A DNA stretch of 64,000 nucleotides from contig NZ_UAPU01000007.1 in NCBI RefSeq assembly GCF_900445255.1, positions 760,001 through 824,000 on the forward strand, written 5' to 3'. The first letter of the stretch is position 1, and the number at the start of each line of letters is the position of its first letter. The notes beneath the pieces are model-generated. The model worked only from the letters and a program-made list of their open reading frames with translations, had not been told where the DNA came from and did no database searches. Shown in pieces: positions 1 to 8,934 of this stretch. Source of the DNA: Anaerobiospirillum thomasii. Its GTDB lineage: Bacteria > Pseudomonadota > Gammaproteobacteria > Enterobacterales > Succinivibrionaceae. The translations under genes were made by a program, and so were the position numbers.

Positions 1-251
1 AAGGCAGCTAAATGCAGCACAGCATCACAGCCCTGCAAAGCCTGTCTTACACCATTTGGATCGCGTATGTCGCCAGAGAAAACCTCAACTGAATTTTTAA
101 TATCCTCAGGCACACTGTCAAGCCAGCCGTTTGAGTTAAAGGAATTGTAAAGAACAAATGCCCTTACATCATAACCCTGCCTGACCATGTATTCAGTCAG
201 ATGGGAGCCTATAAAACCATCAGCTCCTGTGATTAATATTTTTTTAAACAT
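1..251 (-). CDS. legB: LegB-like sugar nucleotide 4,6-dehydratase (partial, N-terminal 83 residues)
   Basis: Start ATG at 251, preceded by AGAGAG. The gene runs off the left edge, so only about 83 residues are visible. They begin with the Rossmann nucleotide-binding motif GADGFIGSH of extended short-chain dehydrogenases and contain YNSFNSNGWLD, which resembles the LegB branch that acts on GDP-N-acetylglucosamine in legionaminic acid synthesis. It follows ptmE by 9 bases on the same strand, so the two are probably co-transcribed; PtmE would make the GDP-sugar that LegB dehydrates. The family is clear from the fold motif and the LegB assignment comes from sequence recall plus context. A PseB-type UDP-sugar dehydratase is the main alternative. 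Confidence 0.8.
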   Translation of the reverse strand, partial: MFKKILITGADGFIGSHLTEYMVRQGYDVRAFVLYNSFNSNGWLDSVPEDIKNSVEVFSGDIRDPNGVRQALQGCDAVLHLAA

Positions 252-260
252 ATATCTCTC

Positions 261-1283
261 TTATGCATTAATTCTCTGATAATCATCAACACGACCGACA
301 TCAACCCAGCTTTCGATAATAGGATAGACTCGTACCTTCTTACCCATATCTCTGGCCATATTCAAAAGTGTCGGCATATCTATAAATGTATCTTGGGGCA
401 CAAGCTTTAAAAACGCAGGATCTATGGCATATACACCTGAGTTTATAAAACTTCTGTACACTGGTTTTTCTTTTATTTCAATAAAATCAATGCCGCTAAA
501 ATCAACCACTCCAAATGGATTTTGTATAGTATGCTCAGCTATGGCCATAGTCGCAAAGGAATGATTCTGCATATGAAAATCCATAAGATTTCTTACATCA
601 AAATCAGTGATAATATCACCGTTCATGACCACAAGCGGCATCTTGATATCATCTTCAATCAGTGACAGAGCTCCTGCTGTACCCAGTCTCTTGCCCTCTT
701 TGATGTATTTGATTTCAACACCAAAATCACTACCATCTCCAAAATAGTTTTCTATCTGTTCACCTAGATAGTTAATAGCAAGATAAATCTTTTTGAATTT
801 TTCTGATGCCAGCTGTCTGATGATAATCTCAAGCATAGGCTTGCCATAGACTTTGAGCATTGGCTTTGGCGTTTCACGTGTCAGATCTCCCATGCGTGTA
901 CCAAGACCGCCACACATAATAACCACAGGAGTCTTTGCATAGATAGAATGGTTCTTGACTATAAGATCGACAAGCTCGTTGGCATGAGTTACAACAGGCA
1001 CCATATTTAAATTGCTGTCTTTTAAGATGCTGCGTCTTTTTTCATCTGAGATAAACTCATCTTTACTGCAAACCTCATATCTGATGCAGTTGGTGTTCAT
1101 AATGGAGCTGACAGGAGCTGTGGTATCTATACCCTTTAGCACAGCCTTTCTAATATCACTGTCAGTTAAAGAACCGCACACTATATTCTTGTGCACAATA
1201 ATAAGTGTACGTATAGGTACATTGCCAAGCTGCTCAAGAGCATGTTTTATACTTTCACTCTCTTCACACAGATATTTATTCAT
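261..1283 (-). CDS. ptmE: PtmE-like sugar-1-phosphate guanylyltransferase with N-terminal CBS pair
   Basis: The 340-residue protein has a CBS-domain pair (about residues 1-115) followed by a nucleotidyltransferase domain that opens with CGGLGTRMGDLT and keeps KPML and the metal-binding NGDIITD. This architecture matches Campylobacter PtmE, which transfers GMP to glucosamine-1-phosphate in the GDP-linked legionaminic acid route. It lies directly upstream of legB. The other pathway genes visible here (the CMP-legionaminate synthetase and ptmA) are 14 kb away across the flagellin array, so the pathway is split into at least two transcription units. The sugar specificity is inferred from architecture and neighbours, not read from the sequence. 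Confidence 0.8.
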   Translation of the reverse strand: MNKYLCEESESIKHALEQLGNVPIRTLIIVHKNIVCGSLTDSDIRKAVLKGIDTTAPVSSIMNTNCIRYEVCSKDEFISDEKRRSILKDSNLNMVPVVTHANELVDLIVKNHSIYAKTPVVIMCGGLGTRMGDLTRETPKPMLKVYGKPMLEIIIRQLASEKFKKIYLAINYLGEQIENYFGDGSDFGVEIKYIKEGKRLGTAGALSLIEDDIKMPLVVMNGDIITDFDVRNLMDFHMQNHSFATMAIAEHTIQNPFGVVDFSGIDFIEIKEKPVYRSFINSGVYAIDPAFLKLVPQDTFIDMPTLLNMARDMGKKVRVYPIIESWVDVGRVDDYQRINA

Positions 1284-1432
1284 AACCTTCTCACAAATGC
1301 ACTATGCTCTAGACGAATCTTTAAAATTTAAACAATATAATACACTGAAAATACGACACTTTTATGTCATATATTTGAACCTTACTGCAAAAACGGCGAT
1401 TTAATTTTTTTCCTTTTAAAAATATCCAGATC

Positions 1433-1456
1433 AAAAAAGGAGGCCTGAGCCTCCTT
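1433..1456 (-). terminator. Rho-independent terminator of flagellin 1
   Basis: GGAGGC and GCCTCC arms around a 4-base loop, followed on the minus strand by a run of six T. The same GGAGGC hairpin follows the flagellins ending at 2532, 3575 and 4638. Confidence 0.9.
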
Positions 1457-1485
1457 CATACAAACACAATTCATATTGAATCTTA

Positions 1486-2394
1486 TTAGCCAAGCAGTGA
1501 TAAAGCCAGCTGTGGTCTTGAGTTGGCCTGTGTCAGCATGGATGATGCTGCCTGCTGAATGATGGTCTGCTGTGACAGTTTGGCTGACTCTTCGGCAAAG
1601 TCTGTATCACGGATACGGGCACGGGCATCAGATACGTTCATGGAAACATTTGACTGATTGCGAATTGATGATTCCATACGGTTCTGCATAGCACCTAAGT
1701 GAGCGCGCTGTTTGTCAATTAGCTCTACAAACTTATCTACTGAGGCAATAGCATTTTGAGCAAGAGACTGTTGTGATACAACAAATCTACCTCCCTCAAA
1801 GCCATGTGTATCAACAGCAACCTGTGCACCTAGAGCTGTTGTTGCCATTTTACTTAAGGTGAAACCTGTTGAAAAACCAGTCATCTCTAAAGTATCACCC
1901 TGATAAGCGCCTACTTGAATCTTAATCTTTCCTAAACTGTTGATTAATCCATTGGCTGCATTATTTTGACCTACGCCAGCTAAAACTTGTTCTCCACCAA
2001 ATCTAGTTGCACAAGCTATACGGGTAATTTCATTTGAAAGCTGAGTTACTTCCTGCTGAATAGCATCACGATCTTTGGCGTTATTAGTACCATTTGATGA
2101 CTGTACTGCTAAAGTACGGATACGCTGTAACATACCTGTCATCTCGTCCATGGCACCTTCCATGGTCTGGGCAAGAGCTATGCCATCGTTGGTATTACGG
2201 TTACCCTGATTTAAACCATTGATCTGAGATGTTAAACGATCGGAGATCTGAAGACCGGCAGCATCGTCTTTGGCAGAGTTAATACGAAGACCAGAGGATA
2301 ATCTCTGATATGTAGTATTTAAATTATTGGTTGCATTGGTAAGATTGCGCTGACCATTAATTGATGAAACGTTGGTATTAACAAACAAGGCCAT
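1486..2394 (-). CDS. fliC: Flagellin 1
   Basis: A 302-residue flagellin that polymerises into the filament after export by the flagellar type III system. The N-terminal coiled-coil segment ([15 protein letters not shown]...) and the C-terminal segment ending in QLALSLLG match the other copies almost residue for residue; about residues 127-215 are unique to this copy. The length is short for the family, so D0/D1 are present with little outer domain. The helix that usually reads RIAxxTxFNG carries a cysteine here (RIACATRFGG). The gene has its own sigma-28 promoter and its own terminator, so it is a single-gene unit. It is a probable target of the Maf glycosyltransferases in this window. Confidence 0.97.
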   Translation of the reverse strand: MALFVNTNVSSINGQRNLTNATNNLNTTYQRLSSGLRINSAKDDAAGLQISDRLTSQINGLNQGNRNTNDGIALAQTMEGAMDEMTGMLQRIRTLAVQSSNGTNNAKDRDAIQQEVTQLSNEITRIACATRFGGEQVLAGVGQNNAANGLINSLGKIKIQVGAYQGDTLEMTGFSTGFTLSKMATTALGAQVAVDTHGFEGGRFVVSQQSLAQNAIASVDKFVELIDKQRAHLGAMQNRMESSIRNQSNVSMNVSDARARIRDTDFAEESAKLSQQTIIQQAASSMLTQANSRPQLALSLLG

Positions 2395-2439
2395 AATGAT
2401 GCTCCTATAAATGAATTCTGTATCTGTTTTATAATTCTA

Positions 2440-2466
2440 TTAACGTCAGTAAAAAATAATTCTTTA
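2440..2466 (-). promoter_or_regulatory. Sigma-28 promoter of flagellin 1
   Basis: On the minus strand: TAAA, a 15-base gap, then GACGTTAA. This matches the FliA consensus TAAAGTTT-N11-GCCGATAA in spacing. Confidence 0.85.
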
Positions 2467-2479
2467 GTTTTTTTATATT

Positions 2480-2502
2480 AAAAAAGGAGGCCTGAGCCTC
2501 CT
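2480..2502 (-). terminator. Rho-independent terminator of flagellin 2
   Basis: GGAGGC/GCCTCC stem with a CTGA-type loop and a T run on the minus strand, just after the stop codon. Confidence 0.88.
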
Positions 2503-2531
2503 CTTACAAAGACAATTTATTTTAAGACATA

Positions 2532-3431
2532 TTAGCCAAGCAGTGACAGGGCAAGCTGTGGTCTTGAGTTGGCTTGTGTCAGCATTGAGCTTGCAGCCTG
2601 CTGAATGATAGTCTGCTGTGACAGTTTGGCTGACTCTTCGGCAAAGTCTGTATCACGGATACGGGCGCGGGCATCAGATACATTCATAGAAATATTAGAC
2701 TGATTACGAATGGTTGACTCCATACGATTCTGCATGGCGCCTAAGTGAGCACGCTGCTTGTCAATACCTGCAATAACGGCATCTACAGTGTTAATAGCTA
2801 AAGTAGCCTCTGACTGCGCTGTAACAACAAATTTACCACCAGCAAAACCATGAGTATCTGCGGCAAGAGTTGCGCCAACAGCTGTTGAAGCAAAAATACT
2901 TAAAGCAAAACCTTCACTAAAACCAGTTAAAGTTAGAGTATCACCATTGTAGGCACCTACCTGTAAGGTAATTAAACCACCTGAGCCGACAAGAGTACCC
3001 TGAGCAGCACTGCCATTTAAGATTGAGTTGCCACCAAATTTGGTCTGACAGGCAATACGTGTAATCTCTTCAGAAAGCTGATTAACTTCCTGCTGAATTG
3101 CCTGACGGTCTTTAGTGTTATTGGTACCGTTTGATGACTGTACTGCAAGAGTACGAATGCGCTGTAACATGGTTGTCATCTCATCCATAGCTCCCTCAAC
3201 AGTCTGAGCTAAAGCTATGCCGTCATTAGTATTACGGTTACCCTGATTTAAACCGTTGATCTGTGAGGTTAAACGATCAGAAATCTGCAGACCGGCAGCA
3301 TCGTCTTTGGCAGAGTTAATACGAAGACCAGAAGATAATCTCTGATAGGTAGTATTTAAATTGTTGGTAGCATTGGTAAGATTGCGCTGACCATTAATTG
3401 ATGAAACGTTGGTATTTACAAACAAGGCCAT
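2532..3431 (-). CDS. fliC: Flagellin 2
   Basis: A 299-residue flagellin, tandem with flagellins 1 and 3. The N- and C-terminal polymerisation segments are nearly identical to the paralogs; the centre (about residues 127-212) differs and reads through NSILNGSAAQGTL. It carries the cysteine in [10 protein letters not shown]. It has its own sigma-28 promoter at 3478-3504 and its own hairpin terminator. Small coding differences from flagellin 1 (for example MESTIRN in place of MESSIRN) show it is a diverged copy rather than an assembly duplicate. Confidence 0.97.
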   Translation of the reverse strand: MALFVNTNVSSINGQRNLTNATNNLNTTYQRLSSGLRINSAKDDAAGLQISDRLTSQINGLNQGNRNTNDGIALAQTVEGAMDEMTTMLQRIRTLAVQSSNGTNNTKDRQAIQQEVNQLSEEITRIACQTKFGGNSILNGSAAQGTLVGSGGLITLQVGAYNGDTLTLTGFSEGFALSIFASTAVGATLAADTHGFAGGKFVVTAQSEATLAINTVDAVIAGIDKQRAHLGAMQNRMESTIRNQSNISMNVSDARARIRDTDFAEESAKLSQQTIIQQAASSMLTQANSRPQLALSLLG

Positions 3432-3477
3432 AATGATGCTCCTCTAAATTGAATTCTGTATCTGTTTTATAATTCTA

Positions 3478-3504
3478 TTAACGTCACTAGTAATTTTTTC
3501 TTTA
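3478..3504 (-). promoter_or_regulatory. Sigma-28 promoter of flagellin 2
   Basis: TAAA, a 15-base gap and GACGTTAA on the minus strand, at the same distance from the start codon as in flagellin 1. Confidence 0.85.
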
Positions 3505-3520
3505 ATTATTTTTTATAAAA

Positions 3521-3546
3521 TAAAAAAAGGAGGCCTGTGCCTCCTC
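3521..3546 (-). terminator. Rho-independent terminator of flagellin 3
   Basis: GGAGGC/GCCTCC hairpin with a 4-base loop and a 7-base T run on the minus strand. Confidence 0.88.
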
Positions 3547-3574
3547 TTACAAAGACAATCTATTTCAAGACATA

Positions 3575-4486
3575 TTAACCAAGCAGTGACAGGGCAAGCT
3601 GTGGTCTTGAGTTGGCCTGTGTCAGCATGGATGATGCTGCCTGCTGAATGATGGTCTGCTGTGACAGTTTTGCTGACTCTTCGGCAAAATCTGTATCACG
3701 GATACGGGCGCGGGCATCAGATACGTTCATGGAAACATTTGACTGATTGCGAATTGATGATTCCATACGATTCTGCATAGCACCTAAGTGAGCGCGCTGC
3801 TTGTCAATACCAGCAATTACAAGATCAACTGTATCAATTGCAGCCTGTGCCTCAGACTGTAGAGAAACCAGGAACAGGCCCTTTTCGAAACCGCTATCTG
3901 CAGCAGTAAGGGCTTTATTTGCTGCTTTTGAAGCAAATGTACTTAAAGCAAAGCTGATTGAGAAACCGGTCATTTTTAAAGTATCGCCATTGTAAGCACC
4001 TACCTGAATGGTGATTTCTCCAACTGTATTGATAAGACCGTTCATTTGACCTGCTGCGGCAGCTGCACCTGCTAGAACCTTCTCTCCACCGAATTTAGTT
4101 TGACAGGCAATACGGGTTATTTCCTGAGATAACTGAGTAACTTCCTGTTTTAAAGCATCACGATCTTTGGCATTATTAGTGCCGTTTGATGACTGTACTG
4201 CAAGAGTACGAATGCGCTGTAACATGGTTGTCATCTCATCCATAGCTCCCTCAACAGTCTGAGCTAAAGCTATGCCGTCATTAGTATTACGGTTACCCTG
4301 ATTTAAACCGTTGATCTGTGAGGTTAAACGATCGGAAATCTGCAGACCAGCAGCATCGTCTTTAGCTGAGTTAATACGCATACCAGATGATAATCTCTGA
4401 TAGGTGGTATTTAAGTTGTTGGTAGCGTTGGTAAGATTACGCTGACCATTAATTGATGAAACATTGGTATTTACAAATAAGGCCAT
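3575..4486 (-). CDS. fliC: Flagellin 3
   Basis: A 303-residue flagellin, third in the tandem minus-strand set. The ends are conserved, and the centre is distinct and alanine-rich around [15 protein letters not shown]. It carries the cysteine in [10 protein letters not shown]. It has its own sigma-28 promoter (4533-4559) and terminator. A leucine to methionine change (SSGMRINS) groups its N-terminus with the copies at 15113, 50359 and 51646, while flagellins 1 and 2 and the plus-strand copy have SSGLRINS. This patchwork suggests exchange between copies. Confidence 0.97.
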   Translation of the reverse strand: MALFVNTNVSSINGQRNLTNATNNLNTTYQRLSSGMRINSAKDDAAGLQISDRLTSQINGLNQGNRNTNDGIALAQTVEGAMDEMTTMLQRIRTLAVQSSNGTNNAKDRDALKQEVTQLSQEITRIACQTKFGGEKVLAGAAAAAGQMNGLINTVGEITIQVGAYNGDTLKMTGFSISFALSTFASKAANKALTAADSGFEKGLFLVSLQSEAQAAIDTVDLVIAGIDKQRAHLGAMQNRMESSIRNQSNVSMNVSDARARIRDTDFAEESAKLSQQTIIQQAASSMLTQANSRPQLALSLLG

Positions 4487-4532
4487 AATGGTGCTCCTAA
4501 AAATTGAATTCTGTATCTGATATATACTTCTA

Positions 4533-4559
4533 TTAACGTCAATAGAAATCCGATCTTTA
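4533..4559 (-). promoter_or_regulatory. Sigma-28 promoter of flagellin 3
   Basis: TAAA, a 15-base gap and GACGTTAA on the minus strand. Confidence 0.85.
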
Positions 4560-4585
4560 AATTTTTTTTATTTTTTCTCAAATTT

Positions 4586-4608
4586 AAAAAGGAGGCCTGA
4601 GCCTCCTT
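4586..4608 (-). terminator. Rho-independent terminator of the split flagellin
   Basis: GGAGGC/GCCTCC hairpin with a T run on the minus strand, following the 3' half of the interrupted flagellin gene. Confidence 0.88.
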
Positions 4609-4637
4609 CATACAAACACAATTCATATTGAATCTTA

Positions 4638-5318
4638 TTAGCCAAGAAGTGACAGGGCCAGCTGTGGTCTTGAGTTGGCCTGTGTCAGCATGGATGAGGC
4701 AGCCTGCTGAATGATGGTCTGCTGTGACAGTTTAGCTGACTCTTCGGCAAAGTCTGTATCACGGATACGGGCACGGGCATCAGATACATTCATGGAAACA
4801 TTTGACTGATTGCGGATTGATGATTCCATGCGGTTCTGCATAGCACCTAAGTGAGCGCGCTGCTTGTCGATAGCTGCAATAAAGGTATCAGCTGTTGTAA
4901 TAGCAAGTGAGGCATGAGACTGCTTGTTTACAACAAATGCTGTGCCGTCAAAGCCATTGGTATCGGCATCCATACCATCTCCCAAAACACTGATAGCAAA
5001 TCCCACACTAAATCCAGTCATCTTTAAGGTATCGCCATTGTAGGCACCAACCTGAATGGTAATCTCACCTACTGAGTTAGCAATTGTTGAGCCGTCAGCT
5101 TTACCACCAAAGAGGAATGACTGACCACCAAACTTAGTCTGCTCAGCAATACGTGTTATCTCGTTTGACAGCTGTGTAACTTCCTGCTGAATAGCTTCAC
5201 GATCTTTTGCATTGTTGGTACCGTTTGTTGACTGTACTGCTAAGGTACGGATGCGCTGAAGCATATTTGACATCTCATCCATGGCGCCTTCGGCAGTCTG
5301 AGCTAAAGCAATGGCGTC
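4638..5318 (-). pseudogene. Flagellin 4, 3' half (C-terminal fragment) of an interrupted gene
   Basis: This fragment encodes the flagellin sequence from [16 protein letters not shown] through the C-terminal QLALSLLG. Reading upstream, flagellin homology stops at about 5318 and a stop codon follows at once in foreign sequence. An ATG at 5282 could start a 214-residue product, but it would lack the N-terminal polymerisation helix and has no flagellin promoter. The missing 5' half lies on the same strand at 15113-15321. Joining the two at the TC dinucleotide (5317-5318 / 15113-15114) gives 888 bases, or 295 codons plus stop, in frame. Unlike most copies it has RIAEQTKFGG, with no cysteine. Confidence 0.93.
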
Positions 5319-5810
5319 TATATCGGACTGGATCTTAAATCAAGCACTTTTTTTAATTTTTTCACAGATCAAAATGCCTACTCTTTTAAATAGAATTCCT
5401 GATTTTATCGCGTTTATATCCAGTTAAGCCCAAAATTTTGGGCGTAAAAAAATTCAGAGGGCAAAAATCTGTCCTCAGCTTAAATTGGGTCACATAAAAA
5501 ACAAAAAAATAGCTTTTTACGGCATAAAATTTCTCCCGCAGAACGGGGACTTTAGAGTCAGACAGGCCTTTTTTCAGGCTTTAATAGCTCGCAGCTAACA
5601 TCTATATTATGAATTTCAGATAAAAAATCTAAATGCTAATGGCATTTATAGTTATCATTCAAAGTGGGTTGCAGTCATGTTTCTCTACATTATTGAAATG
5701 GCTCGAAGCCCAGAATTACATTAAGAGTCAACACGACTGCCTGACTCTATAGTTCGTTCAAATTATTGGTTAATAGGATTTAAATCTAAGTCTCTTTGCA
5801 TATAAAGCTC
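5319..5810. other. Non-coding 3' region of the large IS110-like element; candidate guide-RNA region
   Basis: This 492-base stretch lies between the flagellin breakpoint and the end of the large transposase gene, and I see no gene in it. It is rich in potential RNA structure. There is a 16-base perfect palindrome at 5428-5443 (GCCCAAAATTTTGGGC) and a CCCG/CGGG hairpin near 5532-5549. AGAGTCA occurs at 5554-5560 and again at 5724-5730, and its complement TGACTCT at 5742-5748 could pair with either. There is also a small GGCT/AGCC hairpin at 5700-5710. IS110-family elements are known to encode a bridge RNA in a non-coding end; whether this is one is inference. Confidence 0.45.
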
Positions 5811-8246
5811 CTATAAGCTCTGCAGAGTAATTTCAGTTGCGGCCTGATATTGTTCAGCCTTCTTGATGCTGTTTAAAGTGCTTTTGGCTTTCTTGCCAAA
5901 TGTATTAACCTTTCTTTGTACAATTTTCAAAATCTCCTGTGCTCCTGCGTGTTTTACAGTATTGGCAAAAGCATAGGAGTGAGCGGAAATGTCATTTATA
6001 AGCAAATCTAAAAATGCAAAATAGTTGTTGCCAAACCAGCCCATAAGCGAGCCTCTGCCAGGGCAGATGCTGTCAATAGTGGCATAAAAGCAGTTGTAGT
6101 CATTAAACAGGGCATGACTGATACGCTCTTTTATAAGATGTCTTTCATATCTGCTGTCCACTTTTGGCAGCTTGTAGTTGTTCTGATAGGTAGGCATGAT
6201 GGCAGTGTCATTTTCAAAATCAGAAACCATTAAAGGCTCATCCTGACAGGAATTGTGAGCCTCTTTGACTCTGGTTATTGTGTACAGCCCGCAAAGCATG
6301 GCAGTCATGCCTTGCTTGGATACTCTTCTTGATTTACGTATTGAGGCAATAATATCGGATCTATCATCTACCTTAACCTTGGAGAACTGCCTGAGCTTAC
6401 TTTTATTTCTGCCATCGGCATCTTTTTTAAGTGGCATATATTGCTTGTTCTGTTTCATCATGGCAATGTAGACGGCCACAGCATGACATATGTTTTTCCA
6501 TAAGCTGCAGTCATCTGATATTCCAAAGTCATGGCGCATAGATTCAGCCAGCTGTCCTAAAAACATACTCTTTTTAAAGGACTTTCGTCCTTTTCTGCTT
6601 TGCCTGCGACCTTTACAATGCTTATGTCCTGTAGAGCTCTGTACAGGAACTATACCCAGGTATGACTGAGCATCCTTGGCTGAGGCAAAACGCCATACAT
6701 CACCTAGTGAGATAACAAGCTCAAAAGCCTGATATCTGCCTATGGCAGGAATCTGACAAGCTGCTGTCATGGCAATATTGGAGGGCACCACTAAATCTTT
6801 TATGGCACATTTTTGGGTTTCAATCTGCATCTGCAGCATTACAGCCTCCTGTATACTGCCAATAAGTGATGAGGCCATGGTGTAAAACATAATGGCATCC
6901 ATCTCCTCATAGCTATAGCCAGGGGCTGGAGTCAGATGTGTAAGCACTCCGTCTGTTACAATATCTTTACAGTAATCTAAATTTAAACCCTCAAATCCTT
7001 TATATGTAACCTTGCCGGCTTTTATTTCATCAGCACTGGATCCATTATCTATAAATCTTACCTGCAAATCTGGTGTTACATCTTCATCATTGCAGATGCT
7101 GCGCATCTGCAATGCTCTGTTGATTTGCTCATCATCTAAAAGACGCAGTCCCCTGACAGCAGCTATAAGCTCTTCATTATGTTTAGGGTCACTATCAGAT
7201 AAAACCCTTTGTACACAGTATCTTAGCTTTGGCATAAGTGAGAGCAGTAACAGTGTGGCGGCACGGCACACCTCATCGCCATTGGCATTTTTATCTATGG
7301 CAGTGCCGGTAAGCTCGAGCACTGCATTTTTAATTTCAGTTATGACACTCTGATATCTCTGATTTTTGGCCTTGAGTATAGATGATATGATTTTACCAGT
7401 GGCACAGTATTCATCAGATATAAGAGATTTAGGTATCAGGTTTGAGGGAGTGGAGCCTGCTATAAATAAAATGGTGGCATCACTTTTATCAGTCTTGGAG
7501 TCACGGCTTTTTAAATAATTGATATGTGTGTTCTTGAGGGCAACATAGGTATAGTGCCTGCCATGGTGGGCTTTTTGGTTAAGCCTTTCCACCATATCAT
7601 TGAGCTTGGATATCATAGAGCAGGACTCTGAGACTATAAACATGCTCTGATGACTTAAGTCTAAATAGGCTAAAAGCACATTGGTCTTTACAGGGACACT
7701 GACAGGATAGTGCAGTGTGTCATGATAAAAACAGATTTCCTGTAATTCTGAGGCCAAATCTATACCTACAATCAGTTCACCCTTATCGGTAAAGCCACCT
7801 AACTGCTGTTTTATCTTGTTGCGGTTGGATCGCGATGTAAGATTAAAGATGATAGCAGCGGCAGCTGGCAGCTCTATCACCACATACTTCTTACATTTAC
7901 TGACAATTTTATTAATCATGTATGGCTCAAAGACATTCACGTACTTTTTAAGCTCACTTTTTTCTATGATGACAGGTATGTTTTCAAATTCTTTGCAGCC
8001 TGCTGCAACTAAATGAGCCTTGCTTCTGGACTTGGCTCTCTCCACTCTTTCAAAAAGTGCTCTGTAGCTTATATTCAGATGCTCCTGAGCCTCCTGCCTG
8101 CTGTTAAAACTCATAGGCAGTGAGTCACTTGTTTCAAATAAATCCTGAATAATGCGATCACATTGCAGCTTGGTAGCCACCTTAAAATCAAAATTTATCC
8201 AGGCTTGAGCAAATGGGTTATTTCTTAAATCGTAGATCTGTGACAT
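5811..8246 (-). CDS. Unusually large IS110-family DEDD transposase (811 aa)
   Basis: Two IS110 signatures are visible. The RuvC-like DEDD domain has VGIDLAS near residues 160-166 and SKTDKSDA near 250-257. A Transposase_20-type domain has IPAIGRYQAFELV followed by LGIVPVQSSTGHKHCKGRR near residues 499-548. Typical IS110 enzymes are about 300-450 residues. This one adds about 150 residues before the DEDD domain, a long spacer of about 235 residues between the two domains, and a C-terminal extension of about 240 residues. No stop or frameshift interrupts it. The start ATG at 8246 sits just downstream of a strong nested hairpin. The family call is confident; what the extra regions do is unknown. 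Confidence 0.85.
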   Translation of the reverse strand: MSQIYDLRNNPFAQAWINFDFKVATKLQCDRIIQDLFETSDSLPMSFNSRQEAQEHLNISYRALFERVERAKSRSKAHLVAAGCKEFENIPVIIEKSELKKYVNVFEPYMINKIVSKCKKYVVIELPAAAAIIFNLTSRSNRNKIKQQLGGFTDKGELIVGIDLASELQEICFYHDTLHYPVSVPVKTNVLLAYLDLSHQSMFIVSESCSMISKLNDMVERLNQKAHHGRHYTYVALKNTHINYLKSRDSKTDKSDATILFIAGSTPSNLIPKSLISDEYCATGKIISSILKAKNQRYQSVITEIKNAVLELTGTAIDKNANGDEVCRAATLLLLSLMPKLRYCVQRVLSDSDPKHNEELIAAVRGLRLLDDEQINRALQMRSICNDEDVTPDLQVRFIDNGSSADEIKAGKVTYKGFEGLNLDYCKDIVTDGVLTHLTPAPGYSYEEMDAIMFYTMASSLIGSIQEAVMLQMQIETQKCAIKDLVVPSNIAMTAACQIPAIGRYQAFELVISLGDVWRFASAKDAQSYLGIVPVQSSTGHKHCKGRRQSRKGRKSFKKSMFLGQLAESMRHDFGISDDCSLWKNICHAVAVYIAMMKQNKQYMPLKKDADGRNKSKLRQFSKVKVDDRSDIIASIRKSRRVSKQGMTAMLCGLYTITRVKEAHNSCQDEPLMVSDFENDTAIMPTYQNNYKLPKVDSRYERHLIKERISHALFNDYNCFYATIDSICPGRGSLMGWFGNNYFAFLDLLINDISAHSYAFANTVKHAGAQEILKIVQRKVNTFGKKAKSTLNSIKKAEQYQAATEITLQSL

Positions 8247-8269
8247 AATTAAATCCTCGTTTTAAAGAA

Positions 8270-8326
8270 AATTTAGAGGTAAGAGCTCTGTAGTGACATA
8301 CAGGGCTCTTTTGTTGCCTCTAAAGA
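8270..8326. other. Nested hairpin upstream of the large IS110-like transposase
   Basis: Outer arms TTAGAGG/CCTCTAA enclose inner arms AGAGC-CTGTA/TACAG-GCTCT. It could be a terminator that shields the element from outside transcription, or part of a structured RNA at the element's left end. The sequence is symmetric, so the strand cannot be decided. Confidence 0.5.
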
Positions 8327-8442
8327 TTTTCAAAACACATAACTTGTAAAAATAAAAACACATCAAATAAAAACGTGACGTTTCTGGCATACTATAATAA
8401 AAGCCAATAAATCGTAAAAATTGTCTCTACCCTATAAACAAA

Positions 8443-8934
8443 CTCAAAAATATAAAAGACAATAAGCCGACATCACTTAAAACCATGGTCTTACACCTTT
8501 AGGTGTCTGGGGTCTGGGGCGAAGCCCCAGAAAAAATATTTTTGATTGCGCCGCTGTCTATGCCAAATGAGTATGGGGGGGGGTGAATCCACCCCCATCT
8601 GTCAGACGTACCTAATCTTCCGCCCCTTCAAAGGATAAAATCCATCAAATCTGCCATTGTTACCTCATAGCCTCATGAAACGCCAGATTGATGGGGGTTA
8701 AATCACCCCCACTCATCATTGGACTTATGTGGCATTTCAGTATGGCATTTCTGTTATCCTTTATTTTACTTAAGTAGTCATATTATTATCATTTTTTGAG
8801 GCTGATTTTGCATGTTTTTGATGCTAGATTTTGCATGTAACTGCTTGATATATAAGGAAATATATAGAAAAAATAAAGGGTTTTTACACCTGTTGTATGG
8901 TATAATTAGAGCATAGTTTTAAAGGGATTATGTC
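8443..8934. other. IS66 left non-coding region with three strong hairpins
   Basis: No gene seen in these 492 bases. They hold a CTGGGGC/GCCCCAG hairpin (8513-8530), a G9 run with a matching CCCCC arm (8575-8600), and a TGGGGG/CCCCCA hairpin (8691-8711). These may insulate the transposase gene from outside transcription. Confidence 0.6.

Noticed and set aside
5282-5330. A functional short flagellin starting at the ATG at 5282
   Set aside because: The product would lack the N-terminal polymerisation helix and export region, and there is no flagellin promoter upstream. It is better explained as the 3' half of a split gene.
5638-5770. Six-base matches to both sides of the flagellin target (AATGGC near 5638, ATTGGT near 5765) as guide loops of a bridge RNA
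   Set aside because: Both matches are in the same sense, whereas bridge RNA guides pair with opposite strands, and six-base matches are likely by chance in 490 bases.
8575-8583. Run of nine G as a second possible slippage switch
   Set aside because: It lies in a hairpin inside the IS66 non-coding end, over 350 bases from the nearest start codon and not within a promoter.
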